Below, piece after piece: positions 55,540-64,000 of a stretch of DNA of 64,000 nt. The translations under genes and the position numbers were made by a program. This DNA comes from Sphingomonas glaciei (GTDB lineage Bacteria; Pseudomonadota; Alphaproteobacteria; Sphingomonadales; Sphingomonadaceae), in the NCBI RefSeq assembly GCF_023380025.1, contig NZ_CP097253.1, forward strand, positions 1,426,001 to 1,490,000. The letters run 5' to 3'. Below the pieces are notes generated by a model, which saw only the letters and a program-made list of their open reading frames with translations, ran no database searches and was not told the origin of the DNA. Position 1 is the first letter of the stretch. Every line of letters begins with the position of its first letter.

Positions 55540-56754
55540 CTAGTCGAGCGCGGCGCGGGTGACGACGAAGCCCTTGCCCTCGAGCCGCTGGACCAGCGCC
55601 TCGATCGCCTCGGCGTCGCGCGCTTCGCATTCGACCTCGATCACCGTGTCCTTGGCCGGCAGCTTGGAGAAGATGCGCTGGTGATTGGTCTCGATGATGT
55701 TGACCCCAGCCTCGTGGAAGCAGGCGGTGATGGCGGCGAGCGCGCCGGGGCGGTCCTGCGCGCCGATCCGCAGCCGGGCGATCCGGCCGCAGCGGACCAG
55801 CTCGCGGATCAGGACATTTGCGAGGAGGTGGGTGTCGATGTTGCCACCGCACAGCACGGTGCCGACCTTGCGGCCCTTGTAGGCTTCGGGCGCGCCAAGC
55901 AGGTGGGCGAGGCCGGCGGCCCCTGCCCCTTCGACCACCGTCTTCTCGATGGCGACCAGCAGCGCCACTGCATGTTCGATATCGCGTTCGGAGACGAGTT
56001 CGATCCGGTCGACCTTGTCCTTGATGATGGCGCGGGTGAGCTTGCCCGGTTCCTTGACCGCAATGCCCTCGGCCAGGGTATCGCCGCCGATCGCCTGGGT
56101 GCCGCCTTCGACGACGTTCTTCATCGACGGGTAGAGTTCGGCCTCGACACCGACGATCTCGACCCCCGGCTTCAGCGTGCGGGCGGCGATCGCCACCCCG
56201 CTGATGAGGCCGCCGCCGCCGATCGGGATGACCAGAGTGTCGAGCTCGGGAACTTCGCTCAGCATCTCGATGGCGATGGTGCCGGTGCCGGCGACGATGG
56301 CTGGGTCGTCGAACGGGTGAACGAAGATCAGTCCCTCAGCCGCCTCGATCTCGCGGGCGCGGGCGTAGGCGTCGTCGAAGCGGTCGCCGTGGAGCACCAC
56401 CCGCGCGCCATGCTCCTCTGTCTGAGCGACCTTCATCAGCGGAGTCGATGTCGGCATGACGATGGTGACTGGGATGCCGAGCCGGCGACCATGATAGGCA
56501 ACCGCCTGGGCATGATTGCCGGCGCTGGCGGCGATCACCCCGCGGGCGCGTTCGTCGTCGCGCAGCTGAAGCAGTTTGTTGAGTGCGCCGCGCTCCTTGT
56601 AGGCGGCGGTGAACTGGAGGTTCTCGAACTTCAGCCAAACTTCGGCGCCGATGATCTCGGACAAGGTGCGGCTGAGGAGGAACGGGGTGCGGACCACGGC
56701 ACCGGCGATGCGATCGGCGGCGGCGCGGATGTCGTTGATATCGGGCGGTGTCAT
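55540..56754 (-). CDS. ilvA: Threonine ammonia-lyase (ACT-containing)
   Basis: A 404-residue PLP enzyme that turns threonine into 2-oxobutanoate and ammonia. The PLP lysine is Lys53 (FTAAYKERGALNKLL), and the phosphate loop IPIGGGGLISG lies near residue 180. An ACT-like domain is at the C-terminus (RLRIGAQDRPGALAAITACFHEAGVNIIETNHQR). Its length and single ACT domain fit the catabolic/TdcB-with-ACT group common in alphaproteobacteria rather than the two-domain E. coli IlvA, so the symbol is approximate. Start ATG 56754 is chosen because the family N-terminus begins there. Confidence 0.88.
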   Translation of the reverse strand: MTPPDINDIRAAADRIAGAVVRTPFLLSRTLSEIIGAEVWLKFENLQFTAAYKERGALNKLLQLRDDERARGVIAASAGNHAQAVAYHGRRLGIPVTIVMPTSTPLMKVAQTEEHGARVVLHGDRFDDAYARAREIEAAEGLIFVHPFDDPAIVAGTGTIAIEMLSEVPELDTLVIPIGGGGLISGVAIAARTLKPGVEIVGVEAELYPSMKNVVEGGTQAIGGDTLAEGIAVKEPGKLTRAIIKDKVDRIELVSERDIEHAVALLVAIEKTVVEGAGAAGLAHLLGAPEAYKGRKVGTVLCGGNIDTHLLANVLIRELVRCGRIARLRIGAQDRPGALAAITACFHEAGVNIIETNHQRIFSKLPAKDTVIEVECEARDAEAIEALVQRLEGKGFVVTRAALD

Positions 56755-56808
56755 GCGGGGCAAAGCGCTAGCCCTTCCCTCGCGCGGCGACAATGCTAGG
56801 CCGTGCCC

Positions 56809-58461
56809 ATGAAGACGCTGCTATCGGGCGCTGCCGCCCTCCTCCTCTCCGCCACGCCGGCCGCCGCCGCCGATCTCCTCGTCACCAACGTCAAGGGCGT
56901 GAAGGTGACCGCCGACCGCAAGGTGGAGCGCTTCACCGGCCTGCTGGTGGGCGAGGACGGCAGGGTGAAGCGCGTGCTCCACGGCGAAATGTTCAAGCTA
57001 CCAACAGGGACGCGGGTGCTGAACGGAGGCGGCCAGGTGCTAATGCCGGGGCTGATCGACGCCCACGGCCACGTCATGGGCTATGGTCTTGCGCTGGGGC
57101 AGCTCGACCTCACCGGCACGCGCAGCCTGGCCGAGCTGCAGCAACGTCTCCGCGACTATGCCGCGGCCAATCCAGACCTGCCGTGGATCACGGGACGCGG
57201 CTGGAACCAGGAATTGTGGGCGGACAAGAAGTTTCCAACCAGCGCCGACCTCGACGCGGTGGTCGGCGACCGCCCGGTATGGCTGGAGCGGGTCGATGGC
57301 CATGCCTCGGTCGGCAACAGCGCGGCGTTGCGGGCGGCGGGAGTGACCGCGACGACCAAGGCTCCGGCCGGCGGCGAGATCCGCGACGGGCTCTTCGTGG
57401 ACGCGGCGACTGCGCTGGTCGACCGTCACGTGCCCGCGCCGACCCCGGCGATGCGGGCGGCCGCGCTCGACCGGGGCCAGGAAGCTTTGCTGTCGCGCGG
57501 TCTGACCGCGGTGGCCGACATGGGCACCAGCCTTGCCGACTGGCAGGCGATGCTGGCGGCTTATGGAGCGGGCCGGCAGAAGCTGCGGATATTCTCCTAT
57601 GCGGCGGGAAGCGCCGAGCTTGCCAAGCTGCAGCAGGTCGCGAAGCGCGGGTCGCAGTTTGACGACTGCCTATGGCTGTCGGGGGTCAAGCTCTACGCCG
57701 ACGGCGCGCTAGGCTCGCGCGGGGCGTGGCTGAAGGCGCCCTACGCCGACGCGCCGCACACGCGCGGACTGCCGCTGCTCAGCCCAGCCGAACTGCGGAC
57801 GCAGGGTGGTGTCGCAGTGCGGGATGGCTTCCAGGTCGCGGTGCACGCGATCGGCGATGCGGCCAACGACATGGTGCTGGGCGGCTTCGCCGCGATCGGC
57901 TGCGGTACCGGCGATCGGCGTTGCCGGGTCGAACATGCGCAAATCGTCGATGTACGCGACCTCAACCGGTTCGCGGCGGGCAAGGTCATCCCGTCGATGC
58001 AGCCGGTGCACCAGACCAGCGACCGGCTAATGGCCGAAGCGCGGCTGGGACCGAACCGGCTCGGCGGGGCCTATGCCTGGAAGACGCTGGCCAGGACCGG
58101 CGTGCGCCTGCCGCTCGGTTCGGACTTTCCGGTCGAGGATCCCAACCCCTTCCCCGGCCTCGCCGCGGCGGTCAGCCGGCAGGGGCTGGACGACCAGCCG
58201 GCTGGCGGCTGGCGGCCGCAGGAGCGACTGAGCTTCGGCCAGGCACTGGCCGGCTTCACCCGCGACGCGGCCTATGCGAGCTTCGCCGAGGCGAAAATGG
58301 GCGGGCTCGACGTCGGGCATTATGCCGACTTCATCCTGGTCGACCGCGATCCGGCAGCAGTCTCGGCCCACGACCTCGCGCGGACCCAGGTGCTGGAGAC
58401 CTGGATCGCCGGTCGGAAGGTGTGGGAGAAGACGCCGACGGTGACGCCCGAACGGGGCTGA
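56809..58461 (+). CDS. Exported amidohydrolase (YtcJ-like)
   Basis: A 550-residue metal-dependent amidohydrolase with a signal peptide (MKTLLSGAAALLLSATPAAAA). The N-terminal metal motif is DAHGHVMG (residues ~62-69), the central ones are GVKLYADGALGSRG and QVAVHAIGDAAND, VEHAQIV contains a metal His, and LGSDFPVEDPNPFPGL contains the final Asp. This is the YtcJ/LAF3-type group that cleaves amide or ester bonds in unknown substrates. I start at ATG 56809 since GTG 56803 adds only two codons. It overlaps none of its neighbours and abuts the converging DsbD-like gene. Confidence 0.87.
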   Translation: MKTLLSGAAALLLSATPAAAADLLVTNVKGVKVTADRKVERFTGLLVGEDGRVKRVLHGEMFKLPTGTRVLNGGGQVLMPGLIDAHGHVMGYGLALGQLDLTGTRSLAELQQRLRDYAAANPDLPWITGRGWNQELWADKKFPTSADLDAVVGDRPVWLERVDGHASVGNSAALRAAGVTATTKAPAGGEIRDGLFVDAATALVDRHVPAPTPAMRAAALDRGQEALLSRGLTAVADMGTSLADWQAMLAAYGAGRQKLRIFSYAAGSAELAKLQQVAKRGSQFDDCLWLSGVKLYADGALGSRGAWLKAPYADAPHTRGLPLLSPAELRTQGGVAVRDGFQVAVHAIGDAANDMVLGGFAAIGCGTGDRRCRVEHAQIVDVRDLNRFAAGKVIPSMQPVHQTSDRLMAEARLGPNRLGGAYAWKTLARTGVRLPLGSDFPVEDPNPFPGLAAAVSRQGLDDQPAGGWRPQERLSFGQALAGFTRDAAYASFAEAKMGGLDVGHYADFILVDRDPAAVSAHDLARTQVLETWIAGRKVWEKTPTVTPERG

Positions 58462-60459
58462 TTAGCGCCGCGTGGCGGCGGCACGCGCGATTAACGTGTC
58501 GGGGGTCAGCACCTGCGGCAGTTCCTCGGGCTCGGCGGCGCCCGGCGCGTACCACAAGTAAAGCGGGATCGCGCCGCGGCCGCGGCTGTCGAGAAACCGG
58601 GTGATCGCCGGGTCGGCATTGGTCCAGTCGGCTACAAGCACTTCGGCGTTGGCGGCTTTCAGCGCGTCGCGGACCGGCTCGCGGTCGATGGTGCTGGCTT
58701 CGTTGACCTTACAGCTGAGGCACCAGTCGGCGGTGAAATAGACGAACACCGGGCGGCCGACGGCGCGGGCGGCGGCGACCTTGGCCTCGCTCCATGCTTC
58801 GCCGGCGTTGCCGCGGGTGGTCACCGCCATCTCGCCGCGGCCGATGCCAAGCAGTGGCACGGCAACCAATAGCAGCAGTGCGACCACCGGGGCACTTAAC
58901 GCGGGCTGGCCACTGGTCTGGCGGCGGCCAGCGAACAGCAGGGCGGCGACAAGCAGGACGGCGGAGACGAGGCCGAGCAGCAGCGCGCTGGTCCCGCCCT
59001 GGCGCCACAGCAGCCACAAGGCGGCCAGCGCTGACAAGGCCATCGGTATCGCGAGGATGCGCTGCAAGCGCGCCATCCACGGGCCGGGCCTCGGCAGCCG
59101 CTTGCGCAGCGTGGGCACGAAGGCGAGCAACAGGAACGGCAGCGCGAGGCCAAGGCCAAGGCCGGCGAACACCAGCAGCGCGCCGGCGGCCGGCAGCAGC
59201 AGCGCGGTGCCGAGCGCAGCGCCCATGAACGGACCGGCGCAGGGAGTGGCGACGAAGGCGGCCAGCGCCCCGGTGACGAAGCCGCTGCGCGGATTGCCTT
59301 CGCCGCCCAGCACCGGAAGCTTGAACATCCCGAGCAGGTTGAGAGTGATTGCGACTGCCAGCAGGAACAGCAGCAGGACGGTGCGCGGGTCCTGCAGCTG
59401 GAACGCCCAGCCGGCGGCGCTACCTCCGGCGCGAACGAGGAGCAGGACCGCGCCGAGCGCGCCGGTGCCGACGATCGCGCCGGCCGTGTAGCCCAGCGCG
59501 TCGGCCCGCGCCTCGCGCTCTTCGCCGCCGGCACGGGCCAGCGCGAGGGCTTTTAGCGCAAGGATCGGGAACACGCAGGGCATGAGGTTGAGGATCAGCC
59601 CGCCGGCCACCGCGCCGAGGAAGGCGAACAGGAGCAAGCGCCAGGTCTCCCCGCCGCCGACTGCCTTACCGCCTTCGGGCACGGCGCCTGGTGCGGCAGT
59701 GAAGCGCAGCGCGCGGCCGGTGCCGAGGTCGATCACCCCTTCGAAGCTGGCGGCGGGGGCCTGGGCAAGCGGAAGCTCGGCGATCAGGCGGTCGTCGGTG
59801 CGGCGGAAGCTCTGCGCTTCGGCGTAGCGCACGGTGTCGCCGGTGATGGCATAGAGGTAGGGCGACGTGACGGCGACGGTGTCGGGCAGCGGAATGGCGA
59901 CCTGGAGGCGATCGCCCGCAACTGCAAAGGTGGCGGGAGTGCCGAGCGGCTGGGGCAGTTTGCCGCGCCAGGCGTCGAAGCGGGTGTCCGTCGACCCGCT
60001 GCCCACCGGCAAGTCGAGCGACACCTCCCCGCGTTCGGGGACGCAGACTTTGTCGGTGCACACGAGGTAGTCGAGGCTGGCGCGGATCGGCAAGGTGCCG
60101 CGGGCGCCGGCGGGGACCTTGAGGCGGGTGAGCACCGCGTAAGGCCCCTTGAACACATGGTTCATCAGGCCAGCGACTGTAAGGCGGGTCGGAACCGGGT
60201 AGCGAAGCGGGCCGGCCGTCGCGCCCGGGGGCAGCCGCCATTCGACGGTCATCGGCTTACCTGCGTCGCCCGGGTTCTCCCAATAACCGTGCCAGCCTTC
60301 CTCGGGCACCATCACCAGCGCGAGCTCGACTTCCTGCCCAGGGATGGCGGGACCTTCGGCGACCAGCGCAAGACCCATGTGCTTCGGCCCTGCGCCGAGC
60401 TGGGAGGCGGCAGGGACGGCAAGGATCAGAGCGAAGAGAAAGGTGAGGAAACGGAGCAT
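58462..60459 (-). CDS. DsbD/ScsB-like thiol:disulfide reductase
   Basis: A 665-residue membrane protein. A signal peptide (FLTFLFALILAVPAAS) and a periplasmic beta domain (CTDKVCVPE cysteines, residues ~140) come first. An eight-helix transporter core follows, with Cys in LILNLMPCVFPILALKAL and ATPCAGPFMGAALG. A C-terminal thioredoxin-like domain ends it, with the active-site pair WCLSCKVN. Electrons move from cytoplasmic thioredoxin to periplasmic partners. The domain order and the N-domain features fit the ScsB-like branch. ATG 60459 is the start of the signal peptide; 27 upstream codons read through an REP-like element. Confidence 0.88.
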   Translation of the reverse strand: MLRFLTFLFALILAVPAASQLGAGPKHMGLALVAEGPAIPGQEVELALVMVPEEGWHGYWENPGDAGKPMTVEWRLPPGATAGPLRYPVPTRLTVAGLMNHVFKGPYAVLTRLKVPAGARGTLPIRASLDYLVCTDKVCVPERGEVSLDLPVGSGSTDTRFDAWRGKLPQPLGTPATFAVAGDRLQVAIPLPDTVAVTSPYLYAITGDTVRYAEAQSFRRTDDRLIAELPLAQAPAASFEGVIDLGTGRALRFTAAPGAVPEGGKAVGGGETWRLLLFAFLGAVAGGLILNLMPCVFPILALKALALARAGGEEREARADALGYTAGAIVGTGALGAVLLLVRAGGSAAGWAFQLQDPRTVLLLFLLAVAITLNLLGMFKLPVLGGEGNPRSGFVTGALAAFVATPCAGPFMGAALGTALLLPAAGALLVFAGLGLGLALPFLLLAFVPTLRKRLPRPGPWMARLQRILAIPMALSALAALWLLWRQGGTSALLLGLVSAVLLVAALLFAGRRQTSGQPALSAPVVALLLLVAVPLLGIGRGEMAVTTRGNAGEAWSEAKVAAARAVGRPVFVYFTADWCLSCKVNEASTIDREPVRDALKAANAEVLVADWTNADPAITRFLDSRGRGAIPLYLWYAPGAAEPEELPQVLTPDTLIARAAATRR

Positions 60460-60474
60460 TCGCCCGCTCTCTAC

Positions 60475-60545
60475 GTCATTGCAAGTCGCAGGCGAAGCGA
60501 TCCCCTTGGCCGTACGGGAATCGCTTCGCTTCGTTCGCAATGGCG
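60475..60545. repeat. REP-like palindromic element
   Basis: CATTGCAAGTCGCAGGCGAAG at the left and CTTCGCTTCGTTCGCAATG at the right are near-complementary ends around GCGATCCC...GGGAATCGC, forming a ~70-base palindrome. It differs from the palindrome family of 9.8-20.3 kb and resembles the GTCATTGCGAGC-type repeats common in alphaproteobacterial genomes. Confidence 0.7.
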
Positions 60546-60549
60546 CGCG

Positions 60550-63137
<2,588 letters not shown>

Positions 63138-63141
<4 letters not shown>

Positions 63142-64000
63142 GCGGCGATCACCATGGGTTCGAGACCGGCAAGCCGTGTCTTCACAGTCAGTTGGGGGAG
63201 CGAGCGCGGGGGAAGATCGCGCACGAAGTCGGCGATGGCGCGAATGTGCTCGGGGGTCGAGCCGCAGCAGCCGCCAAGGATGTTGACCTGGCCGTTCCGG
63301 GCCCATTCTCCGACGAGGCTCGCGGTGGTTTCCGGCAGTTCGTCATAAGCGCCGAGGTCGTTGGGCAACCCGGCGTTGGGATAGACCATCACCAGCGCGT
63401 CGCAATTGTCGGCGAGCGTTCGGACGTGCGGTCGGAGCTGCTCGGCGCCGAAGGAGCAGTTGAGACCGATCGTCACGGGCCGGGCGTGGCGGACGGCGTG
63501 CCAGAAGGCCTCGACGGTGTGGCCCGACAGGTTGCGGCCGCTAAGGTCGGTGATGGTCATCGACAGCATGATCGGTAGGTCGCGGCCCAGGGCTTCGCCG
63601 GCTTCCAGCGCGGCCTTGATTCCGGCCTTGGCGTTGAGCGTGTCGAAGATGGTCTCGATCAGAATGAAATCGACCCCGCCCTCGACCAGCGCATCGATCT
63701 GCTCGCGGTAGACGTCCTTCAGCGTGTCGAAGTCGATCTCGCGGAAACCGGGGTCGTTGACCTGCGGCGACAGCGATAGCGTCTTGTTGGTCGGCCCGAT
63801 CGCGCCCGCGACGAAGCGGCGGCGGCCATCGCGAGCGATGAACTCGTCGGCGACGCGGCGGGCGATGCGGGCGCTTTCGAGGTTGATTTCGCGGACCAGA
63901 TGCTCAGCGCCATAATCGGCCTGGCTGATCCGGTTGGCCGAAAAGGTATTGGTCTCGGCGATGTCCGCGCCAGCCTCGAAATAGGCGCGATGGATCGCTT
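63138..64000 (-). CDS. metH: Methionine synthase, N-terminal homocysteine-binding half (5' end outside window)
   Basis: The visible 286 residues run off the window and end at the stop overlapping the next gene. They carry the homocysteine-S-methyltransferase fold with its zinc cysteines: [14 protein letters not shown] near the middle, and [20 protein letters not shown] near the end. [16 protein letters not shown] starts the visible part and matches the standard N-domain. The enzyme transfers a methyl group from methyl-cobalamin to homocysteine. The start codon lies to the right of base 64000. Confidence 0.94.

Overview
The window looks like the chromosome of a sphingomonad (Alphaproteobacteria, Sphingomonadales). 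Supporting signs are the high G+C content, two TonB-dependent receptors, an HWE-type kinase, a methionine synthase split into two overlapping genes, an extended bL21 followed by bL27, and many copies of a short palindrome of the form AATGTCYGCTT...AAGCRGACATT. The genus is an inference; no rRNA is present.

Layout. (1) 1-9.7 kb: a complete-looking uptake and catabolism cluster. A TonB-dependent receptor (cut by the window edge) and an MFS transporter lie on the plus strand. They converge on a six-gene minus-strand operon with overlapping genes: flavin monooxygenase, type I extradiol dioxygenase, alpha/beta C-C hydrolase, small membrane protein, cyclase-family hydrolase and FAH-family hydrolase. 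A divergent LysR regulator sits upstream. The logic is import, ring hydroxylation, meta-cleavage and hydrolysis of an aromatic compound that I cannot name. (2) 9.7-20.7 kb: small and stress-type genes (a 41-aa KGG-rich protein, a zinc alcohol/formaldehyde-type dehydrogenase followed by an SRAP DNA-repair protein, an HWE histidine kinase between two DUF6894-type genes, TPR, SnoaL and DUF2306 proteins). These are interspersed with about a dozen palindromes. (3) 21.0-29.2 kb: remains of a mobilizable element (broken tRNA-Arg, truncated gene, frameshifted remnant, MobC-like protein and relaxase, ParA-like ATPase, AlpA-like protein, direct repeats). (4) 29.5-39.8 kb: a sensory island with a 1,790-aa soluble poly-HAMP hybrid kinase and a second hybrid kinase. 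A divergent operon encodes a winged-helix-like protein and two DUF5985-type membrane proteins, and an Hsp70-family protein follows. (5) 40.0-41.7 kb: a P4-type integrase beside tRNA-Ser(CGA), the probable right end of an integrated element.

(6) 41.8-64 kb: ordinary chromosomal genes. These include an SDR, HspQ, a TonB receptor with a structured leader, an Lrp regulator, rplU-rpmA, GNAT, a ferritin-like hydrolase with a divergent TetR, a serine hydrolase, oxyR convergent with katG, an HdeD-like protein, threonine ammonia-lyase, an amidohydrolase, a DsbD/ScsB-like reductase and the two-gene metH (its first gene runs off the window).

The items I would look at first are the aromatic cluster of unknown substrate, the dehydrogenase-SRAP module preceded by a possible general-stress promoter, the palindrome family confined to 9.8-20.3 kb, the tRNA-Arg scar at 21.09 kb, and the terminator-bearing leader upstream of the second TonB receptor.
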